This document shows positions 43,804 to 57,207 of a DNA stretch of 64,000 bases, one piece after another. The notes under the pieces were generated by a model. It was not told the DNA's origin. It did not search any database and was given only the letters and a program-made list of their open reading frames with translations. Origin of the DNA: Nocardioides rubriscoriae. Its GTDB lineage: Bacteria > Actinomycetota > Actinomycetes > Propionibacteriales > Nocardioidaceae. The stretch is from the NCBI RefSeq assembly GCF_008087085.1, contig NZ_VIYJ01000003.1, forward strand, positions 496,001 to 560,000, written 5' to 3'. The stretch's first letter is position 1. Each line of letters starts with the position of its first letter. Position numbers and translations under genes: made by a program.

Positions 43804-45951
43804 TTGGCTCGAGGTGGCCAGCGTCAGAACGGCGCCAACCGCGCCAACGCCCGTGCGCGGCGTGGGCGCGAGCTCGACAACGAGGGGATCATCCCGATCC
43901 TGGCGCGCGCGGTGCGCGAGGTCGAGGGTGCGGCGCAGCGCGGCAAGGTCAAGCCGTCGAGCCGGACCAAGTTCCAGGTCGTGGCGCTGCTGGCGCGCGA
44001 GGAGCGCTCACGGGTCAAGGTCGACCCCGACATCACCGAGGGCCAGCGCGCCGACCAGCTCAAGCGCCTCGACGGGATCGGCACGATCCTGGCGAAGACC
44101 ACCGCCCGCGACACCTCCCTGCTCTCGCTGCTGGCCGAGGACGCCGTGGTCTCCGAGGCCGCGCGCGAGCTCAAGCGCGAGATGCTCGAGGCCGCTGGCG
44201 TCGAGGTCGACCCCGAGGAGCTCGCCGCCCCCGAGCCGAGCGCCGCGACCTTCGACCCCGAGCGCCAGGTCATCCCGCGCTCGGTGCTGTCCTACCAGCT
44301 CGCCAACCCGTTCCTGGTGCCCGACTTCAGCGGGGTCTCCCGCCCCGGTCACGCCCGCCGCCTCGCCGGCTGGGAGCTGATCGAGCCGCTGCTCGAGTCG
44401 TTCGAGCGCGCGGCCGGTGGGGTCACCTCCTGCATGGCGCTGCCCGAGGTCTCCTCGGTCAAGGCGCCCGCCGGCCTGGAGCTGATGCACCACCAGGCCC
44501 AGGTCGTCGCGGCCGCCGCGGCCGGCCACCGCACCTTCCTGCTCGCCGACGAGCCGGGCCTCGGCAAGACCGCGCAGGCGCTGCTCGCGGCCCAGGCCGC
44601 CGACGCGTTCCCGCTGCTCGTCGTGGTGCCGAGCGTCGTCAAGACCAACTGGGCCCGCGAGGTCAGCCTCTGGACCCCGCACCGCAGCTCCACCGTCATC
44701 CACGGCAACGGCCACGACATCGACGGCTACGCCGACATCGTCATCGTCAACTACGAGATCCTCGACCGCCACGTCGGCTGGATGCGCCACCACGGGTTCC
44801 GCGGGATGGTCGTCGACGAGGCCCACTTCATCAAGAACAAGTCGTCCCAGCGCTCCCAGCACGTGCTGCAGATCGCCGACTCGATCCGGGCCCGGACTCC
44901 GCGACCGCTGATGACCGCGTTGACCGGCACGCCCCTGATCAACGACATCGACGACTTCCGGGCGATCTGGCAGTTCCTGGGCTGGATCGACGAGAAGAAG
45001 CCGCTGCCGCCGCTGATGGACCGGCTCGAGGACACCGGGCTGACGCCCATCGACCCGCCGTTCTACCCCGCCGCCCGGGCCGCGGTGATCGACCTCGGCA
45101 TCGTGCGCCGCCGCAAGGTCGACGTCGCCTCCGACATCCCGGCGCGCCGCATCGCCGACCTGCCCGTCGAGCTCGAGGGCGAGGTCGGCCGCTCGATCCG
45201 CGAGGCCGAGCGCGAGCTCGCACGTCGTCTGGTCGAGCGCTACGACATGGCGCTGGCCACCCGCCGTACGGGCGTGACGGTCGAGGGCATCGACCACGAC
45301 CTGGTCCGCCGCGTGGCGACCTGGGAGCGCGAGGACACCACCAACGGCAAGGCCGGCTCCGACGGCGACAACGTCTTCACGATGATGCGCAAGATCGGTC
45401 AGGCCAAGGCCGGGCTGGCCGCCGACTACGCCGCCCAGCTGGCCCGCAACGTCGGCAAGGTCGTCTTCTTCGCCAAGCACGTCGACGTGATGGACCAGGC
45501 CGAGGAGCTGTTCGCCAAGCGCGGCCTCACGTCGGCCTCGGTGCGCGGTGACCAGTCGCCCAAGACCCGCCAGGCCAACATCGACGCGTTCGTCAACGAC
45601 CCCGAGGTCGCGATCGCCGTCTGCTCGCTGACCGCGGCGGGCGTGGGCCTCAACCTGCAGGTCGCCTCCAACGTCGTGCTCGCCGAGCTGTCGTGGACCG
45701 ACGCCGAGCAGACCCAGGCCATCGACCGGGTGCACCGCATCGGCCAGGACCAGCCGGTCACAGCGTGGCGCATCATCGCCGCGCAGACCGTCGACACCAA
45801 GGTCGCCGAGCTCATCGACAGCAAGGCCGGCCTGGCCGCCCGCGCGCTCGACGGCTCCGACGAGGAGGTCGGCTCCTCGGTCGACATCCAGACCGAGGCG
45901 CTCGTGGGCCTGCTCACCGACGCCCTCACCGCCCGCGAGGCCCGCGCCTGA
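43804..45951 (+). CDS. SNF2-family DEAD/DEAH-box helicase-like ATPase
   Basis: A 715-aa SF2 ATPase from a TTG with a strong GGAGGAGGAG site. About 215 residues of family-specific N-terminus precede the motor: Walker A DEPGLGKTAQALL near residue 255, motif II VVDEAHFIKNKSSQ, motif III LTGTPLIND. The second RecA lobe shows VVFFAKHVDVMDQ, AVCSLTAAGVGLNLQVASNVV and the SNF2 signature DRVHRIGQDQPVTAWRII. Bacterial single-subunit SNF2 proteins are thought to remodel DNA-bound complexes. No methylase or DISARM/BREX partner is nearby. Confidence 0.9.
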   Translation: MARGGQRQNGANRANARARRGRELDNEGIIPILARAVREVEGAAQRGKVKPSSRTKFQVVALLAREERSRVKVDPDITEGQRADQLKRLDGIGTILAKTTARDTSLLSLLAEDAVVSEAARELKREMLEAAGVEVDPEELAAPEPSAATFDPERQVIPRSVLSYQLANPFLVPDFSGVSRPGHARRLAGWELIEPLLESFERAAGGVTSCMALPEVSSVKAPAGLELMHHQAQVVAAAAAGHRTFLLADEPGLGKTAQALLAAQAADAFPLLVVVPSVVKTNWAREVSLWTPHRSSTVIHGNGHDIDGYADIVIVNYEILDRHVGWMRHHGFRGMVVDEAHFIKNKSSQRSQHVLQIADSIRARTPRPLMTALTGTPLINDIDDFRAIWQFLGWIDEKKPLPPLMDRLEDTGLTPIDPPFYPAARAAVIDLGIVRRRKVDVASDIPARRIADLPVELEGEVGRSIREAERELARRLVERYDMALATRRTGVTVEGIDHDLVRRVATWEREDTTNGKAGSDGDNVFTMMRKIGQAKAGLAADYAAQLARNVGKVVFFAKHVDVMDQAEELFAKRGLTSASVRGDQSPKTRQANIDAFVNDPEVAIAVCSLTAAGVGLNLQVASNVVLAELSWTDAEQTQAIDRVHRIGQDQPVTAWRIIAAQTVDTKVAELIDSKAGLAARALDGSDEEVGSSVDIQTEALVGLLTDALTAREARA

Positions 45952-46092
45952 CGTGTGCCCGACGTGTGCCGGGGGCGACCCCGGGGCGACCGGTCGGGCC
46001 GCGAGCCGATCGATTCAGCACTTGTCGGCGGTCGCACCTATCATCTTGCGCGTCCGATCTGCTCCCTCCCGCCCCGCCGACAGGAGACCCTG

Positions 46093-46935
46093 ATGCGCGC
46101 CAGGTTGCTCGCTCGCGCCTCCCTGATCGTGCGTGTCGCCGTGGTCGCGGTGCTGGCCGCGCTCCTGGTGGGCGTCACCACCGGCGCCAGCGGCGAGAAG
46201 GCCGGGGGCGTGATCCGCGGCGAGCTCGCCGGGCAGGAGGTCCGGGTGACCCTGCCGACCGGCGACGCCAAGCCGCGCGGGCTCGCGATCTACTTCCACG
46301 GCCAGGGCGGCAACGTCAACGACCGCATCGACGGTCCGTGGCTCGGGGCCCTGCTGCGCTCGGGCTGGGCGGTGGCCTCCTCGAGCTTCCACGACGAGTC
46401 GTGGGGCAACGACGCGTCCACCGAGGACGTCTCGCTGCTCACCGAGTGGGCCGAGGACAAGGCCGGGGTCAAGACCTCGCTGTGGGTCTCGGGGTCGATG
46501 GGCGGCGCGGTCTCGCTCAACGCGATGCTCCACGGCGCCCCCGTCCCGTCGTGCTGGTACGGCGTCAAGCCGGCCATCTCGCTGACCAAGATGGACCGCG
46601 TCATGGGAGCCCGGCGCTTCATCGCCGACGCCTACGGCGGCCCGGTCCCCGACGACCGCAACCCGGTGCGCCACATCGACGACCTGCCCGCCGACGTCCG
46701 CTACCGCGTCGTCGCCTCGCCCGACGACGAGCTGGTCGGCCTGCGCGACAACGCCGGTGCACTGATCTCCGAGCTGACCGGTCGCGGTCTCGACATCACT
46801 TACCACCTGGTGACCGGCCCCCACGAGGACCCGTCCCACTTCGACCCGGTCGACCTGGTCGCCTTCGGCGACTACTGCCTCGGTGACGGCGCGTCCCCGC
46901 CGTCCGACACCCCGCCCAGCCAGTCCGCCTCCTGA
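46093..46935 (+). CDS. Secreted alpha/beta hydrolase
   Basis: A 280-aa protein. The N-terminal signal sequence is ASLIVRVAVVAVLAALLVGV (about residues 9-28). The alpha/beta core begins PRGLAIYFHGQGGNVNDRIDGPWL. The nucleophile elbow is LWVSGSMGGAVSLNAML (Ser in GSMGG near residue 138), with the acid near SPDDELVGL and the catalytic His in GPHEDPSHFDP. The proline- and serine-rich tail may be flexible. It might act on esters or peptides outside the cell; no substrate can be named. The ATG has GGAGA upstream. Confidence 0.82.
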   Translation: MRARLLARASLIVRVAVVAVLAALLVGVTTGASGEKAGGVIRGELAGQEVRVTLPTGDAKPRGLAIYFHGQGGNVNDRIDGPWLGALLRSGWAVASSSFHDESWGNDASTEDVSLLTEWAEDKAGVKTSLWVSGSMGGAVSLNAMLHGAPVPSCWYGVKPAISLTKMDRVMGARRFIADAYGGPVPDDRNPVRHIDDLPADVRYRVVASPDDELVGLRDNAGALISELTGRGLDITYHLVTGPHEDPSHFDPVDLVAFGDYCLGDGASPPSDTPPSQSAS

Positions 46936-46945
46936 GCGGCCCCGG

Positions 46946-47365
46946 TCAGAACAGGCCGGCCGACCCGACGAACCGGGTCACGGAGATCCGGATCGCCACG
47001 CGTTCGGGGTTGACCCGCGGCACCCGGTAGCGGCTGGCGTACCGCTCGCACGCCCGCGCGACCGACGTCGGGTCGTGCACCACGACCCCCACCCCCTCGA
47101 GCGTCGACCACCGGGCACCGTCGACGGCACAGGCCGCCACCTGACCGCCCTGGTCGCCCGCCTCGAGCAGGTTGCGCACCTTGCGCGACCCGCCGGTGGT
47201 GATCACCCAGGCGCACTGCTGCTCGTGGTCGAGCGCGACCCCGACCGGGACGACGTGGGGCCGGCCGTCGGGGCGCAGCGTGGTCAGGCTGCACAGGTGC
47301 CGCTCGGTCCAGAACTCCAGCAGGGCCTCAGGAAACTCGCCCCAGCCGGGGGTCCACGACGTCAT
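46946..47365 (-). CDS. PPOX-class (F420-type) split-barrel protein
   Basis: A 139-aa PNPOx-fold protein: LEFWTERHLCSLTTLRPDGRPHVVPVGVALD, CAWVITTGGSRKVRNL, WSTLEGVGVVVHD and YASRYRVPRVNPERVAIRISVTRFVG in pieces. The PHVVPVG and SRKVRNL motifs fit the F420-dependent TIGR03618-like group, which includes biliverdin and other deazaflavin reductases. Not DosR-boxed like its distant relative at 8 kb. Substrate unknown. The 222 bp to its right show no gene. Confidence 0.83.
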   Translation of the reverse strand: MTSWTPGWGEFPEALLEFWTERHLCSLTTLRPDGRPHVVPVGVALDHEQQCAWVITTGGSRKVRNLLEAGDQGGQVAACAVDGARWSTLEGVGVVVHDPTSVARACERYASRYRVPRVNPERVAIRISVTRFVGSAGLF

Positions 47366-47587
47366 GGGGTCAGGCTATGCGGTCGCGACCACCGTCGCCG
47401 ACCCGTCGCTACGCGGGAGGAGCTGACCAGCAAAGAGGCGCCCCGACCACGAACCCAGGCCGACCACAGGGCGCACGGAGCCGGAGGCCGGTCCGGCGTC
47501 TCGGCGGCCGCCACCCAGGCCGGCGGCAGCGCTACCAGGTGAGGGCGGCCAGCGAGACGCAGGCCGGTTGGAGGCGACCAGACAGGG

Positions 47588-49357
47588 CTAGATCCACCGG
47601 GAGAACCACATGCGGTCGATCCAGTCGGCCTTGTCGATGACCTGGTAGGCCAGGATCGGGTAGAAGTAGGCGAAGTTGAGCACGACGAGCACGAGGAAGG
47701 ACCCGGCCACGATGACGCCGGTGGTCCGGCGTGCCGAGGAGCGCCGCGACGACCCGATGAGCCGGCCCAGGCACAGGGTGATCGCGAGCACCAGGAACGG
47801 CAGGCAGGCGATGGCGTAGAAGAAGAAGATGGGGCGGTCGTCGTACTGCAGCCACGGCAGCCAGGTCGACAGGGTGCCGACCACGGCGACGCCGAAGCGC
47901 CAGTCGCGCGCGCCGACCCACAGCACCGCGGCGGCGACCAGGGCGATCACACCGCCCCACCACAGCACGGGCGTGCCGATGAGCAGCACCTGGCGGTAGC
48001 ACTCCGAGCCCTGGCGCGCGTCACAGCCCTGCTGGCCGGGCTGGATGTCGAGCTGGGTCGCGGCGCCGACCGGCCGGTTGATGAGGAGCCAGCCCGACGG
48101 TTGCGACTGGTAGACGTGGCTGCTGCAGTTGAGGTAGTGGGTGTGGAAGATGTAAACGTCGTGGTGGTAGTACCAGAGCGAGCGCAGCGACTGCACGACC
48201 TCGCCCAGGCCGCTGGCGTCGGCCTCGGTGGCGGTGGGCCACCGGGCCGAGTCGTCGCTCTCGTTGTCGCTGGTCCGCTCGCCGTCGGAGCCGACCATGC
48301 AGGGGTTCTCCTTGACGAACCCGGTGTACTGCGTCGACGACAGGGTCCGCTCGTACTCGTCGGCGTGCGCCAGCCAGCCCGACCAGGAGGCGACGTAGAC
48401 GACGCCGGCGACCAGCACCAGGTGCACGAAGGCGGGGACGCCGTCCACGAGCGCCGACCGCACGACCGCCCACCGCACGCCGAACGAGCGGCGTGCGCCG
48501 GCGCTCCACAGCCACACGAGCAGGCCGAACGCCCCCAGCGGGTAGAGCGCGGTCCACTTGGTGCCGATCGCCAGGCCGAAGCTGATGCCGGCGGCGAGCA
48601 GCCAGGGGCGGAACAGCAGCCCCCGCACGGGTCCGAAGGACGAGGCGCCGCGCGGGTCGTCACCGACCAGTCGCGCCAGCCGGGCGCGGTACCAGTCGCG
48701 GTCGTTGACCACGCACGCGACGCCGCACAGCAGGAAGAACGCCAGGAAGATGTCGAGCAGGGCCAGCCGCGAGAGCGTGAAGTGCAGGCCGTCGAAGGCC
48801 AGCAGCAGGCCGGCCAGGCAGCCCAGGGTCGTCGAGCCGGTCAGCCGGCGGGCGAGCCGGCACATGACGAGCACCATCAGCGCCCCGACGACGGCCGCTG
48901 AGATGCGCCAGCCGAACGGGTCCATGCCGAAGGCCTTCTCGCCCAGGGCGATCACCCACTTGCCGACCTCGGGGTGGACCTCCATCGACGGGCCGTCGCC
49001 CCAGATGCCCTGGGTGCGGCCGTCGAGGATGGCGTCGTTGATGTCCTGGCCGCCGATGCGGTCCTGGTAGTCGCGCACGAAGCCTTGGTTGAGCAGGCCC
49101 CACGCGTCCTTGGCGTAGTAGGTCTCGTCGAACGCGAACCGGCGGGGCGAGCCGAGGTGCCACAGGCGCATGCCGAGGGCCAGCAGCGTGACCGCGAGCG
49201 CCGCACCCCACGACGCGAGCCGGCTCTGCAGCCGCGCGTCGGCCCGGCCCAGGCGGCCACGGGCCCGCTGCCACGCGGTCGGGACCGGACGACCGTCCGC
49301 GGTCTGCGACAGCCCGGTCGGCCCCCCGGTGCGCGGCGGGTCCTGCAGCGTGGTCAC
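47588..49357 (-). CDS. pmt: Polyprenyl-phosphate-mannose protein mannosyltransferase
   Basis: A 589-aa GT39 enzyme that O-mannosylates secreted proteins during Sec export. The catalytic loop [20 protein letters not shown] (Asp-Glu) follows the first span. About ten further spans and the large extracytoplasmic loop with [25 protein letters not shown] and the C-terminal [20 protein letters not shown] match Rv1002c. TAGGAT lies 8 nt before GTG 49357, so that start is preferred to ATG 49381. Divergent from rsmI as in M. tuberculosis. Confidence 0.93.
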   Translation of the reverse strand: MTTLQDPPRTGGPTGLSQTADGRPVPTAWQRARGRLGRADARLQSRLASWGAALAVTLLALGMRLWHLGSPRRFAFDETYYAKDAWGLLNQGFVRDYQDRIGGQDINDAILDGRTQGIWGDGPSMEVHPEVGKWVIALGEKAFGMDPFGWRISAAVVGALMVLVMCRLARRLTGSTTLGCLAGLLLAFDGLHFTLSRLALLDIFLAFFLLCGVACVVNDRDWYRARLARLVGDDPRGASSFGPVRGLLFRPWLLAAGISFGLAIGTKWTALYPLGAFGLLVWLWSAGARRSFGVRWAVVRSALVDGVPAFVHLVLVAGVVYVASWSGWLAHADEYERTLSSTQYTGFVKENPCMVGSDGERTSDNESDDSARWPTATEADASGLGEVVQSLRSLWYYHHDVYIFHTHYLNCSSHVYQSQPSGWLLINRPVGAATQLDIQPGQQGCDARQGSECYRQVLLIGTPVLWWGGVIALVAAAVLWVGARDWRFGVAVVGTLSTWLPWLQYDDRPIFFFYAIACLPFLVLAITLCLGRLIGSSRRSSARRTTGVIVAGSFLVLVVLNFAYFYPILAYQVIDKADWIDRMWFSRWI

Positions 49358-49390
49358 GAGCCTGGATCCTACGTGCGCCATGATCGACCG

Positions 49391-50278
49391 GTGCCCTCCA
49401 CGCCCGACCCCACAGCCGGGCCCGCAGCAGGACCCGGTCCGGTCGACGCGGGCGTCCTCGTGCTGGCCGCGACCCCCATCGGGCGCGTCGGCGACGCGCC
49501 GCCCCGGTTGGCCGAGGAGCTCGCCGGCGCCGACGTCGTGGCCGCCGAGGACACCCGCCGGCTCAAGCGGCTCACGAGCGACCTCGGGGTGAGCGTCACC
49601 GGGCGGGTCGTGTCCTACTTCGAGGGCAACGAGCAGCAGCGCACGCCGGTGCTCCTCGAGGCGCTGCTGGCCGGCGAGCGCGTCCTGCTGGTCACCGACG
49701 CCGGGATGCCGAGCGTCTCCGACCCGGGCTACCGCCTGGTCGCCGCCGCGGTGGAGGCCGGGGTGCTGGTCACGGCGGTGCCGGGCCCCTCGGCCGTGCT
49801 CACGGCTCTCGCGGTCTCGGGGCTGCCGGTCGACCGCTTCTGCTTCGAGGGGTTCCTGCCGCGCAAGGCGGGGGAGCGGGCCCGGCGGCTGGTCGGCCTG
49901 GCCGCCGAGCAGCGCACGATGGTCTTCTTCGAGGCCCCGCACCGCACCGCCGCGACCCTGGCCGCGATGGCCGAGGCGTGGGGCGACGACCGGCCCGGTG
50001 CGGTGTGCCGCGAGCTGACCAAGACCCACGAGGAGGTACGCCGAGGGGGCCTGGCCGAGCTCGCCGCCTGGGCCGCCGAGGGCGTGCGCGGCGAGGTCAC
50101 CCTGGTCGTGTCGGGTGCGGCCCCGGCCCCCGCCATCTCGAGCGACGAGGCCGACCTGCGCGCCGCCGTACGGGAGCGGGAGGATCAGGGCATGACGACG
50201 AAGGCAGCCATCGCCGAGGTGGCGCTCCTGGCGGGCGTACCCAAGCGCGACGTCTACGACCTGGTGCACAAGAAGTGA
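49391..50278 (+). CDS. rsmI: 16S rRNA (cytidine(1402)-2'-O)-methyltransferase
   Basis: A 295-aa tetrapyrrole-methylase-fold enzyme that 2'-O-methylates C1402 in the decoding centre. Motifs: [65 protein letters not shown] and [14 protein letters not shown]. The GTG start at 49391 lies 33 nt from the pmt start across a shared promoter region, and the stop overlaps the hydrolase gene by GTGA. Confidence 0.95.
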   Translation: MPSTPDPTAGPAAGPGPVDAGVLVLAATPIGRVGDAPPRLAEELAGADVVAAEDTRRLKRLTSDLGVSVTGRVVSYFEGNEQQRTPVLLEALLAGERVLLVTDAGMPSVSDPGYRLVAAAVEAGVLVTAVPGPSAVLTALAVSGLPVDRFCFEGFLPRKAGERARRLVGLAAEQRTMVFFEAPHRTAATLAAMAEAWGDDRPGAVCRELTKTHEEVRRGGLAELAAWAAEGVRGEVTLVVSGAAPAPAISSDEADLRAAVREREDQGMTTKAAIAEVALLAGVPKRDVYDLVHKK

Positions 50279-51129
50279 GCGCGCCGGCCCCGACGGGGCG
50301 GATCACGTCCTACCAGCACGAGGGCCTCACCTTCGACGTCGTCGACGAGGGCCCCGTCGACGGCGAGGTGGTCGTGCTGCTGCACGGCTTCCCCGAGCGG
50401 GCGTCGTGCTGGCGGCTGGTGGCGCCGCTGCTGCACGCCCAGGGCTACCGCACCCTCGCGCCCGACCAGCGCGGCTACTCGTCCGGCGCCCGCCCGCCGC
50501 GGCGTCGCGACTACACCACGACCCACCTCGCCGACGACGTCGCCGCGCTGGTCCGGCTCACCGGCGGACCCGCGCACGTCGTCGGCCACGACTGGGGCGC
50601 GATCGTCGCGTGGACCGTCGCCGCGCGTCACCCCGACCTGACGCGCACCCTCACCGCCGTCTCGGTGCCGCACCCGCAGGCCTTCCTCAAGGCGCTGGTG
50701 ACCTCCAGGCAGGGCCTCAAGTCGTGGTACATGCTCGCCTTCCAGGCCCCGGGCCTGCCCGAGCGGATGGCTTCCACCCCGGGTGGCTTCTTCGACCGGA
50801 TGCTCCGCGGCACCGGCATGTCGCGCGAGGAGGTCGCCCGCTTCCGCGAGGAGATCGTCGACCACGGCGCCCTGCCCGGCGGGCTGGCCTACTACCGCGC
50901 GCTGCCCCTCGCCGACCGGGGCCAGATGCGGGCCCCGATCACGGTGCCGACCACGCTGGTGTGGAGCGACGGCGACGACTTCCTCGACCGGGCCGGGGTG
51001 CTGCGCACCGAGGACCACGTCGCCGCGCCGTACGAGCTCGTGGTGCTGTCCGGCGTCGACCACTGGATCCCGGTGCACGCGCCCGACGCCCTCGCCGAGG
51101 CGATCCTCGAGCGGGTGACGTCCGCGTGA
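50275..51129 (+). CDS. Alpha/beta hydrolase, epoxide-hydrolase-like
   Basis: A 284-aa hydrolase. The oxyanion region is [15 protein letters not shown], and [17 protein letters not shown] follows. The nucleophile elbow is [15 protein letters not shown], with Asp rather than Ser in HDWG as in epoxide hydrolases and haloalkane dehalogenases. The catalytic His is in [15 protein letters not shown]. The two lid Tyr residues expected in epoxide hydrolases cannot be assigned with confidence. Joined to rsmI and tatD by four-base GTGA overlaps. Confidence 0.88.
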   Translation: MSAPAPTGRITSYQHEGLTFDVVDEGPVDGEVVVLLHGFPERASCWRLVAPLLHAQGYRTLAPDQRGYSSGARPPRRRDYTTTHLADDVAALVRLTGGPAHVVGHDWGAIVAWTVAARHPDLTRTLTAVSVPHPQAFLKALVTSRQGLKSWYMLAFQAPGLPERMASTPGGFFDRMLRGTGMSREEVARFREEIVDHGALPGGLAYYRALPLADRGQMRAPITVPTTLVWSDGDDFLDRAGVLRTEDHVAAPYELVVLSGVDHWIPVHAPDALAEAILERVTSA

Positions 51130-52037
51130 GCGGCGCCGATCCCGCCGACCCCGACGGCCCGACCCGCGAGCGCGCGCCCACCGAGGAGCGGAGCGGGTCG
51201 CGTCGCGACCGCGAGCGCCCCCCGGCCCCCGAGCCGCTGCCGCACCCGGTCGTCGACAACCACTGCCACCTCGACATCGCCGACGGCGACTGGCTGAGCA
51301 CCGACGAGGCGCTCGCCGCGGCGGCGGCCGTCGGGGTGCCGCGGATCGTCCAGATCGGCTGCGACCTGCCGGGTGCGCGCTGGGCGGTCGAGACGGCGGC
51401 GTCGTACGACGCGATCGTGGCCGGCGTGGCCCTGCACCCCAACGAGGCGCCCCGGCTGGCGGCCGAGGGTCGTCTTGACGAGGCGCTCGCCGAGATCGAG
51501 GCGCTGGCGCAGGCCCACGACAAGGTCCGTGCGGTCGGCGAGACCGGGCTCGACCACTTCCGCACCGGCGAGGAGGGCCGGGCGGCGCAGGTCGAGTCGT
51601 TCCGGCGCCACATCGACCTGGCCAAGCGGCTCGACAAGACGCTGGTGATCCATGACCGCGACGCCCACGACGAGGTGCTGCGGGTCATCGACGAGGAGGG
51701 CGCACCCGAGCGCTGGGTGATGCACTGCTTCTCCGGCGACGCCGACGTCGCCCGGCGCTGCCTCGACCGCGGCGCCCACCTGTCCTTCGCCGGGACCGTG
51801 ACCTTCAAGAACGCCCAGCCGCAGCGCGACGCCCTGGCCCTGGCGCCCCTGGACCGGGTGCTCGTCGAGACCGACGCGCCATACCTCACCCCCACGCCGT
51901 ACCGCGGCCGGCCCAACGCTTCCTACCTCGTGCCGCTGACCGTCCGCGCGATGGCTGAGGTCCGCGGCGACGACCTCGAGACCCTGTGCCGCGCCATCGA
52001 CGCCAACACCGGCCGGGCCTTCGGCGGCCCCTGGTGA
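51126..52037 (+). CDS. tatD: TatD-family metal-dependent DNase
   Basis: A 303-aa TIM-barrel deoxyribonuclease with 3'-5' activity in the family. VVDNHCHLDI provides the HxH metal site; then GETGLDHFR, VIHDRDAHDEVL, WVMHCFSGDADVARRCL and the C-terminal VLVETDAPYLTPTPYRG. The first 40 residues are a charged, proline-rich extension not normal for the family. Ends at a paired-hairpin terminator. Matches Rv1008 before rpfB. Confidence 0.94.
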   Translation: MSGADPADPDGPTRERAPTEERSGSRRDRERPPAPEPLPHPVVDNHCHLDIADGDWLSTDEALAAAAAVGVPRIVQIGCDLPGARWAVETAASYDAIVAGVALHPNEAPRLAAEGRLDEALAEIEALAQAHDKVRAVGETGLDHFRTGEEGRAAQVESFRRHIDLAKRLDKTLVIHDRDAHDEVLRVIDEEGAPERWVMHCFSGDADVARRCLDRGAHLSFAGTVTFKNAQPQRDALALAPLDRVLVETDAPYLTPTPYRGRPNASYLVPLTVRAMAEVRGDDLETLCRAIDANTGRAFGGPW

Positions 52038-52070
52038 CCGACTGGTGCTCGACTGGTGCTCGACTGGTGA

Positions 52071-52143
52071 TCGACCCGTCGCGTAGACGCGACGGGTCGA
52101 CGTGATCCTGCTGCCGACCCGTCGCGTCGACGCGACGGGTCGG
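52071..52143. repeat. Two 30-bp hairpins after tatD
   Basis: Copies at 52071-52100 and 52114-52143 share the 13-bp arms of the 35 kb element. The first has a compensated outer T-A pair instead of C-G; the second has loop TCGA, making it a perfect palindrome. A short GACTGGTG tandem repeat (52038-52069) precedes them. Confidence 0.8.
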
Positions 52144-53586
<1,443 letters not shown>

Positions 53587-53616
53587 CGCCCGAGGCGCGC
53601 AGATAGCCTGGCACCC

Positions 53617-54474
53617 ATGACGTCGGCCGCTCCGAGATTGCTCGGGGCGGCCGACGTACGTCGTCTGGCGGCTGCGCTCGACCTGCGGCCGACCAAGCAG
53701 AAGGGCCAGAACTTCGTCATCGACGGCAACACCGTGCGCCGCATCGTGCGCGAGTCGGGCATCACCGGCGACGACGTCGTGCTCGAGGTCGGCCCCGGCC
53801 TCGGGTCGCTCACGCTGGCGCTGCTCGACGTGGCGCGCCGGGTGGTCGCCGTCGAGATCGACGACAAGCTCGCGGCGCTGCTGCCCGAGACCATCGCCGA
53901 GCACGCCCCCGACCAGGTCGGCGCCTTCGAGCTGGTCCACGCCGACGCGTTGCGCGTGACCGCGCTGCCCGACCCGCAGCCGACCGCCCTGGTCGCCAAC
54001 CTGCCCTACAACGTCTCGGTGCCCGTGCTGCTGCACCTGCTGGCCCTGCTGCCCAGCCTCGAGCGCGGCCTGGTGATGGTGCAGGCCGAGGTCGCCGACC
54101 GGCTGGCCGCCCCGCCCGGCAGCAAGACCTACGGCGTCCCGTCGGTCAAGGCCGCCTGGTACGCCGACGTCCGCCGCGCCGGGGCCATCGGCCGCAACGT
54201 CTTCTGGCCCGCTCCCAACGTCGACTCGGGCCTGGTGGCGTGGGTGCACCGCGCCCCGCCGCCAACGACCGCCTCGCGCGAGGAGGTGTTCGCCGTCGTC
54301 GACGCCGCCTTCGCCCACCGCCGCAAGGCCCTGCGCGGCGCGCTGCGCTCGCTGGCCGACGGTGAGCGCGTCGACCACGCGCTCGACGCGGCGGGCATCG
54401 ACCCGCTGGCGCGCGGCGAGATGCTCACCGTCGAGCAGTTCGCCAGCCTCGCGGCGGGGCTGAGGGCCGCCTGA
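53617..54474 (+). CDS. rsmA: 16S rRNA dimethyladenosine transferase KsgA
   Basis: Dimethylates A1518 and A1519 near the 3' end of 16S rRNA; 285 aa. SAM motif [17 protein letters not shown], motif [17 protein letters not shown], and C-terminal [16 protein letters not shown] are present, with [10 protein letters not shown] near the start. TAGCCT (53604-53609) 7 nt before the ATG suggests a leaderless mRNA. One-base overlap with ispE. Confidence 0.96.
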   Translation: MTSAAPRLLGAADVRRLAAALDLRPTKQKGQNFVIDGNTVRRIVRESGITGDDVVLEVGPGLGSLTLALLDVARRVVAVEIDDKLAALLPETIAEHAPDQVGAFELVHADALRVTALPDPQPTALVANLPYNVSVPVLLHLLALLPSLERGLVMVQAEVADRLAAPPGSKTYGVPSVKAAWYADVRRAGAIGRNVFWPAPNVDSGLVAWVHRAPPPTTASREEVFAVVDAAFAHRRKALRGALRSLADGERVDHALDAAGIDPLARGEMLTVEQFASLAAGLRAA

Positions 54475-55386
54475 TGACGACCCCCACCACCGTCACCGTG
54501 CGCGCCGCCGCCAAGATCAACCTCCACCTCGGCGTGGGCGCCGCTCGCGAGGACGGCTTCCACCCGCTGACGACCGTCTACCAGGCGATCGGGCTGTGCG
54601 ACGACCTCACCGCCCACGCCGCCGACGAGCTCTCCCTCGAGCTCTCGGTCGCCGACTGGGTCGACGCCGCCACCGTCCCGGTCGACGGCGACAACCTGGC
54701 CCACCGCGCCGCCGTGCTCCTGGGCCGTCACCACGGTCGCGAGCTCACGGGGCGCCTGGTGGTCGAGAAGTCCATCCCGGTCGCCGGGGGCCTGGCCGGC
54801 GGCTCGGCCGACGCCGCCGCCGCGCTGGTCGCCCTCGACCGGCTCCACGGCCTCGGCACCACCGACGCCGACCTGCTCCGCATCGCCGCCGAGCTCGGCA
54901 GCGACGTGCCCTTCGCCCTCCTCGGCGGTACGGCGCTGGGCACCGGGCGCGGCGAGGTCGTCGAGGCGGTGACCGACGTCGGCACCTGGTGGTGGGTCCT
55001 GGTCCCCAGCAGGAACGGGCTCTCGACACCGGCCGTCTACCGCCACTTCGACAAGCTCCACCCCGACGCCGACCCGACCCCGCCCGACGCCGAGGCCGTC
55101 CTCGACGCCCTGCGCACCGGGCAGCCCCTGAGCCTGGCCCGCGCCCTGCGCAACGACCTGCAGGACCCCGCGATCGACCTGCGTCCTGAGCTCGGCACGC
55201 TGATCACGCGCGGCGAGTCCGAGGGCGCGCTGCGCGGCCTGGTGTCCGGGTCGGGCCCCTCCGTGGTCTTCCTCTGCGAGTCGGCGGACCACGCCCGAGA
55301 CCTGGCCGGTGCCCTCCTGCGCACCGGCCACCCCGAGGTCCTCGTCGCCAACGGCGCCGTGGCCGGATCGCACGTGGTGCCCTCCT

Positions 55387-55394
<8 letters not shown>
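54474..55394 (+). CDS. ispE: 4-diphosphocytidyl-2-C-methyl-D-erythritol kinase
   Basis: GHMP kinase of the MEP isoprenoid pathway; 306 aa. RAAAKINLHLGVGAAREDGFHPLTT, the ATP loop VAGGLAGGSADAAAALVAL and the C-terminal VSGSGPSVVFL are diagnostic. Follows ksgA with a one-base overlap and runs 8 bp into the ABC-F gene. Confidence 0.95.
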
Positions 55395-57150
<1,756 letters not shown>

Positions 57151-57161
57151 CACCCGCCCGC

Positions 57162-57207
57162 GATAGTCGTGGACGTTCTGCACGCGTGCAGAACGTCCAC
57201 GACTATC
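57162..57207. repeat. Perfect 46-bp palindrome
   Basis: Arms of 23 bp with no spacer, beginning GATAGTCGTGGACGTTCTGC and centred on ACGCGT. It lies between the convergent ABC-F and MarR genes and contains the MarR stop codon (TAG at 57205-57203). Confidence 0.95.

Noticed and set aside
43804..45951. SNF2 gene as part of a DISARM or BREX defence system
   Set aside because: None of the partner methylases, PglZ or DUF1998 genes is nearby.
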